Assembly: GCA_902538185.1 (NCBI GenBank)
Contig: CACBED010000003.1
Span: 1 to 40,894, forward strand
Origin: an uncultured OCS116 cluster bacterium
GTDB lineage: Bacteria; Pseudomonadota; Alphaproteobacteria; Rhizobiales; TMED25
Length of the DNA: 40,894 nucleotides
Reading direction: 5' to 3'
The notes below the pieces were generated by a model, which searched no databases, was not told the origin of the DNA, and saw only the letters and a program-made list of their open reading frames with translations. The position numbers were made by a program, and so were the translations under genes. Below are positions 28,980 to 37,874 of this stretch, in pieces. The first letter of the stretch is position 1; each line of letters starts with the position of its first letter.

Positions 28980-29972
28980 TTAGATCTTTACCCATTTTTG
29001 GTCTTTTATCGATTTGTCCATCGCTTCCAGGATAGCCACATTTTCAATTTTCTCCTGATTTGTGAATCTGTAATCTGCTTCACCCTGAATTGCCATTGCC
29101 CACTCTTCCAAGTTAGACTTAATAATATCTGTTGCTGGGAATAGATCTTTTATTGGCTCCGCCCCAATTTCGCAAAATGATAATTCTGTTTCTGCTTTAA
29201 ACATCGGATGCTTTAAATCTCTTACCTCAGCCCACATTTTATCACCAAATGCGGTTAATCTGCAGTAATATGGTGTCTTTGATATGACTGATAATTGGCC
29301 TGTTGCACCGTTTTTGAATTTCATTTGTACTGTGGATAGATCACCAGTCTCAAAGCCTAAAACTCGATTTGAGGATTGTGCAAAAAGTCCTTCAACGCTG
29401 CCAAACATTGATAAAAAAAGATCCGTCATATGCACGCCAGTTCCCGTCATTCCACCAGCAGGTGCTTCAAATGAAGAGCCCCGCCAGTTATCATTCTCAA
29501 GTGATGCTAAAATATCGTGTGACCAATTAGCTTCTATATGCATCTTCTCACCAAATGAGTCGTGATCAATGATAGATTTTAGTTTTTCGATCGCGGGGTC
29601 ATATCTTCTTTCGTGCCCTATGCCGATGATAAAGTTGCTTTCATCCGCAATTCGTATCATTTTTTCTGCCGAACTTCTGCTAAGAGCCATTGGCTTTTCG
29701 CAAAAGACTTGTTTTTTTGCTTTAATAGCCGACTTTAGTTGATCTTCATGTTGCGAATTCGGCGTGCAGATAATTATTGCGTCAATATTATTTTCTTCAA
29801 GCATTTGGTCATAGGTTGGAAAGGCATTAATTTTATTTTCTTCCAAGTATTCTTTATGTTTTGCCATCGTTCTTGAAGAAGCAGAAGTAACTCTTATTTT
29901 GTCGCTATCTCTTAAAGTATCTATGATTAGTTTTCCCCACCATCCTAATCCAAGCAGGCCTGCATTTATCAT
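28980..29972 (-). CDS. Gfo/Idh/MocA family oxidoreductase
   Basis: GLLGLGWWGKLIIDTLRDS; AIIICTPNSQHEDQ; VFCEKPMALSRSSAEKM. Confidence 0.93.
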   Translation of the reverse strand: MINAGLLGLGWWGKLIIDTLRDSDKIRVTSASSRTMAKHKEYLEENKINAFPTYDQMLEENNIDAIIICTPNSQHEDQLKSAIKAKKQVFCEKPMALSRSSAEKMIRIADESNFIIGIGHERRYDPAIEKLKSIIDHDSFGEKMHIEANWSHDILASLENDNWRGSSFEAPAGGMTGTGVHMTDLFLSMFGSVEGLFAQSSNRVLGFETGDLSTVQMKFKNGATGQLSVISKTPYYCRLTAFGDKMWAEVRDLKHPMFKAETELSFCEIGAEPIKDLFPATDIIKSNLEEWAMAIQGEADYRFTNQEKIENVAILEAMDKSIKDQKWVKI

Positions 29973-30052
29973 TTTTAACTCACTTATTTAATTCCATTAT
30001 TGTTATTAAGCATACTTGATATTATAGTAAGATTTAATAATTATCAATTAAG

Positions 30053-31102
30053 TTGGAGACAGCGATGAAGGCATTAGTTTTGGAGTCAAAGGGTACACCA
30101 TTTGTATATAAAGACGTCAAAGATCCTGTGCCAAGTGATAACGAGGCCGTCGCAAGGATTATTGCCTGTGGCTCTGGGCTTACAATCCAACATGTTCGTG
30201 CTGGACGTATAGAAGTAGATTACCCAAGAATTATTGGGCATGAAATAACTGCAGTAATTGAAGAGGTCGGGAAGGGTGTAAGAAATCTCAAGGTTGGTGA
30301 CGCCGTAACGGCTTATTTCTATTTGACTTGTGGATATTGTAAATGGTGTAACAATAATAGAGAGACACTATGTGAAAATTTTGGGGGTTATGTTGGTAGA
30401 GAGATTGATGGGGCCTACGCAGAGTACATGAAGCTTCCAGCAGAAAATTTTCTAAAAATACCCGAAGCACTCGATTGGAAGAAAAATCCTGCAGAGATTG
30501 CTGTGATATGTGACGCTATTGCCACACCATTTAAAGTAATCCGACATGCATCCATAAAAACACAAGATACAGTCGCAATAATTGGAGCGGGAGGTGGTCT
30601 TGGTATTCATATGATTATGATGGCTAAATGGGCAAATAGCAAAGTTATTGCTGTTGATATAGCTAGTGATAAATTTGACGCATGCAAACAAGTTGGCGCT
30701 GATGTATGTATTAACCCAAGAGACCATAACGACAATCAGGCATTTTATGACTATACAAAAGGGATGGGGGTTGATGTTGTCATAGATTTTGTTTCAAGCA
30801 ACGAGTCATTAAATCTAGGCTTTTCGATTTTAGCTCGGGGAGGAAGGCTTGTTACCCTAGGCGGAGGCGGGCCACAAAATGCTGTTACGGCATTTGCAGG
30901 TGATTTATTAAATAAAGAGGCTATTGTAATGGGTAGTCGCTATGCAACAAAGCAAGAAGTAATTGACTCTTTGGATCTTGTTGCAAGAGGCGACGTCTGG
31001 CCATTAGTGACAGATGTTAGAGATATGTCACAGGCAGAAGAGTTGCATGCCTTGGTTGAGGATGCAAAAGTAACGGGTCGTGCAGCCTTATTAATTAAAT
31101 AA
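30053..31102 (+). CDS. Zinc-binding alcohol dehydrogenase (MDR family)
   Basis: IIGHEITAVIEEVGKGVRNLKVGDAV; CGYCKWCNNNRETLCENF structural zinc motif; VAIIGAGGGLGIHMIMMA. Start probably the ATG at 30065. Confidence 0.92.
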   Translation: METAMKALVLESKGTPFVYKDVKDPVPSDNEAVARIIACGSGLTIQHVRAGRIEVDYPRIIGHEITAVIEEVGKGVRNLKVGDAVTAYFYLTCGYCKWCNNNRETLCENFGGYVGREIDGAYAEYMKLPAENFLKIPEALDWKKNPAEIAVICDAIATPFKVIRHASIKTQDTVAIIGAGGGLGIHMIMMAKWANSKVIAVDIASDKFDACKQVGADVCINPRDHNDNQAFYDYTKGMGVDVVIDFVSSNESLNLGFSILARGGRLVTLGGGGPQNAVTAFAGDLLNKEAIVMGSRYATKQEVIDSLDLVARGDVWPLVTDVRDMSQAEELHALVEDAKVTGRAALLIK

Positions 31103-31130
31103 AATTAAAAGGATATTGTGAGGGAAAGAA

Positions 31131-31586
31131 ATGAAAGAACTTAATGTCTACTTATCAGGAGAGATACATACAGATTGGAGAGATCAGATTGTCTCAATGA
31201 CGGAAAAAAAGGGATTAAATGTTCAATTCACAAGCCCAGTTACAATACATGAAAATAGCGATGATTGTGGTGTAAACATACTCGGTAGTGAAGAGCAGTC
31301 ATTCTGGCATGATCATAAAGGGGCTAAAATAAATGCCATAAGGACAAGGAATCTGATCCAGAAGGCTGATCTAGTTATTGTACGATTTGGTGAAAAATAC
31401 AAGCAGTGGAACGCTGCATTCGATGCAGGATATGCACATGGTCTAAATAAGCCCCTAATTATTATGCATGATGATCAACACGCACACGCACTCAAAGAAG
31501 TAGATGCAGCGAGCCTTGCTGTAACTCAAACTCCTGAGCAAGTTGTAAAAATAATCGATTATGTTATGAATGGGAAGTTAGATTAA
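31131..31586 (+). CDS. YtoQ family protein
   Basis: LNVYLSGEIHTDWRDQIV...FTSPVTIHENSDDCGVNILGSEEQSFWHDHKGAKINAIRTRNLIQKADLVIVRFGEKYKQWNAAFDAGYA matches YtoQ. Confidence 0.9.
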   Translation: MKELNVYLSGEIHTDWRDQIVSMTEKKGLNVQFTSPVTIHENSDDCGVNILGSEEQSFWHDHKGAKINAIRTRNLIQKADLVIVRFGEKYKQWNAAFDAGYAHGLNKPLIIMHDDQHAHALKEVDAASLAVTQTPEQVVKIIDYVMNGKLD

Positions 31587-31599
31587 ATAGCGCGTGTAA

Positions 31600-32376
31600 C
31601 TAATTGTATCTACTAAGCGCCATCTGAGCTGTAATCTCAATTAATTTATGAAATAATATACCAATTACAGCTAAAAGAAGTAAGCATGCAAACATCCTTG
31701 ATATATTGAGACGATATCCTGCTTCAAGAATCCTAAAAGCCAATCCAGAGTTTGAACCACCTGCACCTGCTGCAAATTCTGCAACAATCGCGCCAATTAG
31801 TGATAATCCTGCTGACACTTTGAGGCCAGCGACGACACTTGGTATTGAGTTCGGGATCTTTAAATGCAGCAAAGTTTTGAATTTTGAGGCCTTATATAAT
31901 CTAAATAAATCGAGGAGATCTGGATTTGCGGAATTTAAACCAAATAATGTGTTCGTTAGGATAGGAAAAAAGGCAACAAGCCAGACACAAATTAGGAGGG
32001 CCAAATATGTGCTATCCACATAGATTATAATAATGGGTGCAATGGCAACAATCGGTGTAACCTGCAATATAATTGCAAGTGGTAAGAGGGTATCTTGAAC
32101 TGAGCGCGAATAGCTCATTAATAATGCAATCAGAATTCCACCGCTACTTGCAAGTAAGAAACCAAGAAGAGCAATTTGAAGTGTGTTTAACATAGCAGGC
32201 AAAAGAATAGGCCAGTCTTCTAACAGTGTTATAACTACAAAAGATGGAGCTGGTAAAATATAATGAGGGACCTCGCCAAGTGTAACATACAGTTCCCACG
32301 TAAAAAATATAGAAATTATTAATATAATTGATGGGAGTTTAGAGAAATAGGATATCTTACTTTTGAATAAGTTCAT
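31600..32376 (-). CDS. ABC transporter permease (SsuC/ThiX-like)
   Basis: Multiple TMs; PAMLNTLQIALLGFLLASSGGILIALLMSYS; SVVAGLKVSAGLSLIGAIVAEFAAGAGGSNSGLAF. Confidence 0.9.
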   Translation of the reverse strand: MNLFKSKISYFSKLPSIILIISIFFTWELYVTLGEVPHYILPAPSFVVITLLEDWPILLPAMLNTLQIALLGFLLASSGGILIALLMSYSRSVQDTLLPLAIILQVTPIVAIAPIIIIYVDSTYLALLICVWLVAFFPILTNTLFGLNSANPDLLDLFRLYKASKFKTLLHLKIPNSIPSVVAGLKVSAGLSLIGAIVAEFAAGAGGSNSGLAFRILEAGYRLNISRMFACLLLLAVIGILFHKLIEITAQMALSRYN

Positions 32377-32400
32377 CGATATCTTTTCTAACGATTTTGG

Positions 32401-33363
32401 CTATTTTTGGATGAACTCTTCGGTATAAATTTCATTTATATCATCCAGTTCCTTTACAACATCATATTTTAACATTTGCTTATAAAACTTTTGGATCTTT
32501 TCTGAAGAAAAATATCCAATGCCATACTTTTGTGTATCATTGGTTTCAACAATACCATATTCTTTTAATTTATTCATAGAATATTTTATTTTGGCATCAG
32601 TTATGTCAGGGTTTTCCTTTTTTATTAGTTCGTTTGTTTTTGATGCGTCACCATGAAGATAGTTTTCCCATCCGATTTTAGATGCATCAACAAAACATCT
32701 TAATTCATCTTTGCGATTAGTTATCGTACTTTCCATCGCTTCTATGGTGGTTGAGTATGTATCAAAACCGTAGTCTGCTAATAGAAAAACATTCGGTTCA
32801 ACTCCGATTTCTTTAGAGATAGAGTAAGGCTCAGACGTCAGGTAACCTTGCTGTGCTGAGTTTTTGTTAGCAAGAAATGGCGCTGAATTGAAGAGGTAAG
32901 GTCGTCTTTTTTCTGCATCAAAATTATGCTCTCTCTCCATCCATCTGAAAAAAGTAACCAAGCCCATATCACTAATATAGATGGGATCTGCATTCCGAAG
33001 ATCTTCCCAAGATCTAAGATTTCCTTCCGGATGAGATATAACTATCTGAGGGTCTTTCTGAAAGAATGCTGCAATCGTTTTAATTGGTACACCTTCAGCA
33101 CGGGAGTTTATTAACTGAATAAGATTGCCGCCCATATACACATCTATTTTATTTGTAATTAGTTTTGCTCTATTATTGCTGCCTGGTCCACCTTGAATTA
33201 TTTCTAAGTCTAGGCCACATTTTTTGTATTCACCATCTGACAGCGCTTGATAGAAACCCCCATGTTCTGGTTGAGCTACCCAGTTTGTTGCAAATATAAA
33301 ATTACTGTTCGCACTGGCTGATATTGGAAAAAATAAGATAAAGATAAAGATAAAATGACGCAT
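32401..33363 (-). CDS. NMT1/THI5-like ABC substrate-binding protein
   Basis: Signal peptide; FATNWVAQPEHGGFYQALSDGEYKKCGLDLEIIQGGPGSNNRAKLITNKIDVYMGG is the NMT1/ThiY-type pattern. Confidence 0.9.
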   Translation of the reverse strand: MRHFIFIFILFFPISASANSNFIFATNWVAQPEHGGFYQALSDGEYKKCGLDLEIIQGGPGSNNRAKLITNKIDVYMGGNLIQLINSRAEGVPIKTIAAFFQKDPQIVISHPEGNLRSWEDLRNADPIYISDMGLVTFFRWMEREHNFDAEKRRPYLFNSAPFLANKNSAQQGYLTSEPYSISKEIGVEPNVFLLADYGFDTYSTTIEAMESTITNRKDELRCFVDASKIGWENYLHGDASKTNELIKKENPDITDAKIKYSMNKLKEYGIVETNDTQKYGIGYFSSEKIQKFYKQMLKYDVVKELDDINEIYTEEFIQK

Positions 33364-33525
33364 GTTATTTCCGTTTATTTTGCATTCTGTTAAGAATTAT
33401 GAATTACAATTTAATTAAATTTAATTATAAGATCAAAAAGTTTCTATATTGATTTTGATTTTATTACTATATATTGAACGTCTTCAGAGGGCAAAATAGA
33501 TCAACTTACTGGCGCATAAGATTAT

Positions 33526-34446
33526 ATGTATATTTATCTCCCCATAGCCGAGGTTTCAGTAAACTTAATCATTTTATTTGGAATGGGTGGTGCTGTGGGT
33601 ATTCTGTCGGGTATGTTTGGCGTTGGTGGCGGATTTTTGATGACACCTTTACTCATTTTTTATGGAATACCCCCAATAGTTGCTGTGGCTACTGAGGCAA
33701 ACCAAATTGTAGCATCCTCAATATCTGGAGTTGTTGCGCATTGGCGTAGAAGGGCTGTAGATTTCAAGATGGGCACTGTCCTATTGATTGGGGGGGTAAT
33801 TGGATCTTTTTTGGGCATTGAATTATTCGCGCTACTCAAAAATGTTGGACAAATAGACTTGATGATTTCACTAGCATATGTCTTATTGCTTGGGTCAATT
33901 GGTTCGCTTATTTTCGTCGAGGGTATCAGTGCAATTATAAACAAAAGAAATGACAAAATAGCTCAAATTCGAAAAAGAAAAGAGAGAACGTGGGTATACA
34001 GCCTACCATTCAGGGTTCGTTTCAAAAAATCTGGTTTATACATAAGTGTCATACCTCCAATTACTATAGGAATATTTGTTGGGATTCTTGCTTCAATCAT
34101 GGGAGTCGGTGGAGGATTTGTAATGGTTCCAGCAATGATTTACTTATTAAGGATGCCAACTAATATTGTTATAGGAACATCCTTATATCAAATTATTTTT
34201 GTTACAAGTCTTGTCACGATACTGCATGCGTATGAGAATCAGACTGTTGATGTTATGTTAGCAATAATACTTATGGGTGGGGGTGTTGTGGGCGCGCAAA
34301 TTGGTGCATTTCTGGGGCATAGATTAAAAGCTGAGCAATTGAGGTTTCTGTTGGGCGTGCTCATACTTGCAGTTTGTGCAAAGATGTTGATTGAGCTTAT
34401 TGCTAAACCACAAAATATCTACGTGATCGCTGATGTACTATTATAG
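33526..34446 (+). CDS. TauE/SafE family sulfite/anion exporter-like membrane protein
   Basis: LFGMGGAVGILSGMFGVGGGFLMTPLLIFYGIPPIVAVATEANQIVASSISG; repeat FVGILASIMGVGGGFVMVPAMIYLLRMPTNIVIGTSLYQIIF. Confidence 0.93.
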   Translation: MYIYLPIAEVSVNLIILFGMGGAVGILSGMFGVGGGFLMTPLLIFYGIPPIVAVATEANQIVASSISGVVAHWRRRAVDFKMGTVLLIGGVIGSFLGIELFALLKNVGQIDLMISLAYVLLLGSIGSLIFVEGISAIINKRNDKIAQIRKRKERTWVYSLPFRVRFKKSGLYISVIPPITIGIFVGILASIMGVGGGFVMVPAMIYLLRMPTNIVIGTSLYQIIFVTSLVTILHAYENQTVDVMLAIILMGGGVVGAQIGAFLGHRLKAEQLRFLLGVLILAVCAKMLIELIAKPQNIYVIADVLL

Positions 34447-35203
34447 TTTTATTAAAACACTCATAGTTGCACTATTTTGTGTCGGGTTTTCATTTACAAA
34501 TTATGCTTCTGCAAATGAAGTAGAGGCTGACCTTGTAGTGCAACTTGACGATCCACATATACAGATAGGTTCAAATTTTTTCGGGGAAGAGCTTCTTATT
34601 TTTGGAGCATTCAACAGCGGTGACTTATCAAAATCAGATATTATTATTAAAGTAAGAGGAACCAGCAAATCTATTTCGGTTAGAGAAAAAGTAAAGAAAT
34701 ATGGAATTTGGGTAAATAGTGACGATACTATTATAGATAATGTCCCTAGTTATTATGCAATTTATAGCAATCGAAATATTCAGCGAATTACAACTCAAGA
34801 TTTTCTCAAAGAAAATCAGATCGGTCTCGGGTATTTAAAATTTGTATCAAATGAGAAAAATCAAACCCCAAATATCTATAAAGAAATAATAAAAAAGAAC
34901 AAGGAAGAGGGTATTTTCATAGAGAGGTATACCGGTGTTAGAATTGTTGGTGACAAACTTTTTCGTGCGTCAGTACAGTTACCGAAAGATATAAATGAAG
35001 GAAGTTATGACGTTACTATTTATTTTTTTGATGATCAAAAATTAGTGGATAGGGATACCTCAAGAGTATTTGTTAACAAAACACTTGCTGGAAAATATAT
35101 ATACACCCAAGCAAATGAGAGACCACTATTATATGGTATAATCTGCGTTGTTATTGCCTGGATTGCTGGGTTGTCAGTTGCAGGACTTTCAAGAGCCAGA
35201 TGA
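34433..35203 (+). CDS. TIGR02186-like conserved membrane-anchored protein, partner of TauE/SafE
   Basis: Signal peptide; ADLVVQLDDPHIQIGSNFFGEELLIFGAF...DIIIKVRGTSKSISVREKVKKYGIWVN; C-terminal TM. Overlaps the TauE/SafE stop. Confidence 0.82.
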   Translation: MYYYSFIKTLIVALFCVGFSFTNYASANEVEADLVVQLDDPHIQIGSNFFGEELLIFGAFNSGDLSKSDIIIKVRGTSKSISVREKVKKYGIWVNSDDTIIDNVPSYYAIYSNRNIQRITTQDFLKENQIGLGYLKFVSNEKNQTPNIYKEIIKKNKEEGIFIERYTGVRIVGDKLFRASVQLPKDINEGSYDVTIYFFDDQKLVDRDTSRVFVNKTLAGKYIYTQANERPLLYGIICVVIAWIAGLSVAGLSRAR

Positions 35204-35213
35204 TGGCATACTA

Positions 35214-36257
35214 TTATTTTATATCTGAGCCAATAAGTTCGCTTATCGATTTAACTCCATATCGCTTGACCTCATATATTAATTCTTTTTTTAATTTACT
35301 TATCAGAGTTGGTCCCTCATAAACAATTGCTGTATAAAGCTGTATCAGTGACGCGCCATTCCGTATCTTCTCAATAATGTCCTGACCTGTGAATATGCCC
35401 CCAACTCCAATAAGGGGTATCTTTCCCTCTGATATTTTATAGGTATCTCTCAACATTTTTGTTGATTTTTGCATCAATGGTCTACCTGAAAGACCACCCT
35501 CTTCGTTAACGAACTTCATATTCATAATATCTTTTCGTTCAACTGTAGTATTTGATAGGATCAAGCCATCAATGCCACCCTCTATTGAGTGGTTTACAAT
35601 TATTTCTAGCTCCTTTTTTGTTAAGTCAGGGGCTAACTTAATCAAAATTGGAGTTTTGAGGCCATCTATCTTATAGTTCTTAATTAATTTTATTAATTCT
35701 TGGAAATGATGACCTGACTGAAGATCTCTGAGACCTGGGGTATTTGGTGATGAGATATTAATTGTAATATAATCAGCAACTGTAGAAAATTTTTTAATTC
35801 CAATCTGATAATCGCTTAATTTATCTTTCGTATCCTTGTTTGCCCCAATATTTATTCCAACTGGACCTCTTTTTTTAGTTTTGCATAGCCTATCATAAAT
35901 AATTTCCATTCCATCGTTGTTGAAGCCAAGCCTATTTATCAAGGCATCATCTTCTGGCAGGCGAAAAACTCTCGGTGGCGCGTTTCCTGCTTGTCCTAAT
36001 GGTGTTACAGTTCCGACTTCAGTGAATCCAAAGCCTGATAAAATTATTTCATTCGGTACTTCAGCATTTTTATCAAAGCCTGCTGCTAAACCAATTGGGT
36101 TATTAAATGTTAAACCAAATACTTCCTGTTTTAATAATTCAGAATTATTATTCGAGGGTATATGAATCCCTGTCTTGAGGGCAGAAATTGCCAATTTATG
36201 TGCCTTTTCTGGTTCGATTAAAAAAGCAATATTTCTAATTTTTTTATAAAAGCTCAT
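35214..36257 (-). CDS. pyrD: Dihydroorotate dehydrogenase (quinone), class 2
   Basis: FNNPIGLAAGFDKNAEVPNEIILSGFGFTEVGTVTPLGQAGNAPPRVFRLPEDDALINRLGFNNDG; VNISSPNTPGLRDLQ; IPLIGVGGIFTGQD. Confidence 0.98.
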   Translation of the reverse strand: MSFYKKIRNIAFLIEPEKAHKLAISALKTGIHIPSNNNSELLKQEVFGLTFNNPIGLAAGFDKNAEVPNEIILSGFGFTEVGTVTPLGQAGNAPPRVFRLPEDDALINRLGFNNDGMEIIYDRLCKTKKRGPVGINIGANKDTKDKLSDYQIGIKKFSTVADYITINISSPNTPGLRDLQSGHHFQELIKLIKNYKIDGLKTPILIKLAPDLTKKELEIIVNHSIEGGIDGLILSNTTVERKDIMNMKFVNEEGGLSGRPLMQKSTKMLRDTYKISEGKIPLIGVGGIFTGQDIIEKIRNGASLIQLYTAIVYEGPTLISKLKKELIYEVKRYGVKSISELIGSDIK

Positions 36258-37846
36258 TTATTTCTGACATAGTTTCCGGCTAGTGCCTCCATTATTAATT
36301 TTTGGGTATTCTCCACCCCATAGATCAATACAAATGATCCAAATCGAGGTCCATCTTTTTGGCCAAGAAGAACTTCATAAATCGAGCAAAACCAGTCACG
36401 CATTGGTTCAAATTGATACTCTCTTCCTATTCGGTAAATTTCTGATTGTATTATTTCGGGATCTGTCACATCCATAAAATTATTTAATGTCTCTGATAAT
36501 TCACGCAAAGCTGCCTCTTCGTTTTGACTTGCTTTCCTATATTGCTTTTTCGGTTTAACGAATTGGTTGAAGTAATTAATTGCAAAGCCAATCATATTAT
36601 CAATAGCGTCTCGATTTTCATTCAAAGTATTACTATCGTAATAACTATTCAGAAATCCCCACAGTATCTCTTTACTTTCTGAATTTGAAGCACTAACAAG
36701 ATTCAGAAGCAATGAATACTGTATTTCCGGGAATTTTTTAAGGTCTTTGCCACTATGAATATGCCAAACTGGATTATCATAAATTGATGGATCAGAATTG
36801 CTATTTAGTTTTGTATAATTTTTTAAGTGGGACGCATATTCATCCATATTCTTGGGTATTACATCGAAATATAACCTTTTTGCTTTTCTCGGTGACTGGT
36901 ACATAAATAGAGATAAACTCTCTTGAGAGCCGTATTGAAGCCACTCATCTATTGACAGACCATTCCCGCGTGACTTCGATATCTTCTCTCCATTTTCATC
37001 GAGAAACAGTTCATAGTTAAATCCTTCAGGGGGAATACCATTTATGACTTTACATATTTGCCCACTAAGCTTCACGGAGTCAATCAGGTCTTTCCCAGAC
37101 ATTTCATAGTGAATATTAAGCGCTTTCCATCTCATTGCCCAATCAGCTCTCCATTGGAGCTTCACTTTTCCATCTTGAATTTCAGTTTCAGTCTCTTTAT
37201 TTGTTAGAGGGTTGGTATAAAATATTTTTTTAGAATTTCGATTTAGTCCATTTATTTTTACTTGAAATACTTGACCAGTATCTGGGCAAATCGGAAGGAA
37301 AGGGCTGTACGTCTTGCGCCTTTCGCTTCCAAGAATTGGTTTTACAATATCTATAATCCTTTCATGACTCTCTAATACGTCTAATAGGGTCTTATTGAAA
37401 AAACCATTTTTATAATAGTCTGTTGAACTAATGAACTCATACTCAAACTTAAATTGATCAAGAAAACTCTTTAATTTATTATTATTATGTTCACCAAAAC
37501 TCGCATACTCCCCAAAGGGATCAGGTACCTCTGTTAGAGGTTTTCCTAAATGCTTGGATATTTCGGCTTGGTTTGGGATATTATCCGGTACCTTCCTCAG
37601 TGCATCCATATCATCTGAAAAACAAATTAATTTTGTTTTTTTTGAGTTATTTGTTATTTCTTCAAATGCATTTTTTACCATTATAGTTCGGGCAACTTCA
37701 CCAAATGTACCAATATGAGGAAGTCCTGAAGGACCATACCCTGTTTCAAATACAACAGGTTCGTTATCATCTATCTTATCAATTTTTTCTAATAATTTTT
37801 TGGCCTCTACAAAAGGCCACGCTTTTATATTCTGAAAGTGATCCAT
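36254..37846 (-). CDS. lysS: Lysine--tRNA ligase, class I
   Basis: FETGYGPSGLPHIGTFGEVARTIMV (HIGH-like), KISKSRGNGLSIDEWLQYG (KMSKS-like): class I LysRS rather than class II. Confidence 0.95.
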   Translation of the reverse strand: MDHFQNIKAWPFVEAKKLLEKIDKIDDNEPVVFETGYGPSGLPHIGTFGEVARTIMVKNAFEEITNNSKKTKLICFSDDMDALRKVPDNIPNQAEISKHLGKPLTEVPDPFGEYASFGEHNNNKLKSFLDQFKFEYEFISSTDYYKNGFFNKTLLDVLESHERIIDIVKPILGSERRKTYSPFLPICPDTGQVFQVKINGLNRNSKKIFYTNPLTNKETETEIQDGKVKLQWRADWAMRWKALNIHYEMSGKDLIDSVKLSGQICKVINGIPPEGFNYELFLDENGEKISKSRGNGLSIDEWLQYGSQESLSLFMYQSPRKAKRLYFDVIPKNMDEYASHLKNYTKLNSNSDPSIYDNPVWHIHSGKDLKKFPEIQYSLLLNLVSASNSESKEILWGFLNSYYDSNTLNENRDAIDNMIGFAINYFNQFVKPKKQYRKASQNEEAALRELSETLNNFMDVTDPEIIQSEIYRIGREYQFEPMRDWFCSIYEVLLGQKDGPRFGSFVLIYGVENTQKLIMEALAGNYVRNK

Positions 37847-37874
37847 GTTGGTGTACTGCTTAAATAATACTGTT

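Noticed and set aside
31706-32023. 105-aa plus-strand ORF
   Set aside because: Antisense to the ABC permease; composition is complementary to membrane-helix codons.
33364-33525. TPP (thi-box) riboswitch upstream of the NMT1/THI5-like SBP
   Set aside because: No CUGAGA...ACCUGAUCUGGAUAAUGCCAGCG-like core on the minus strand.
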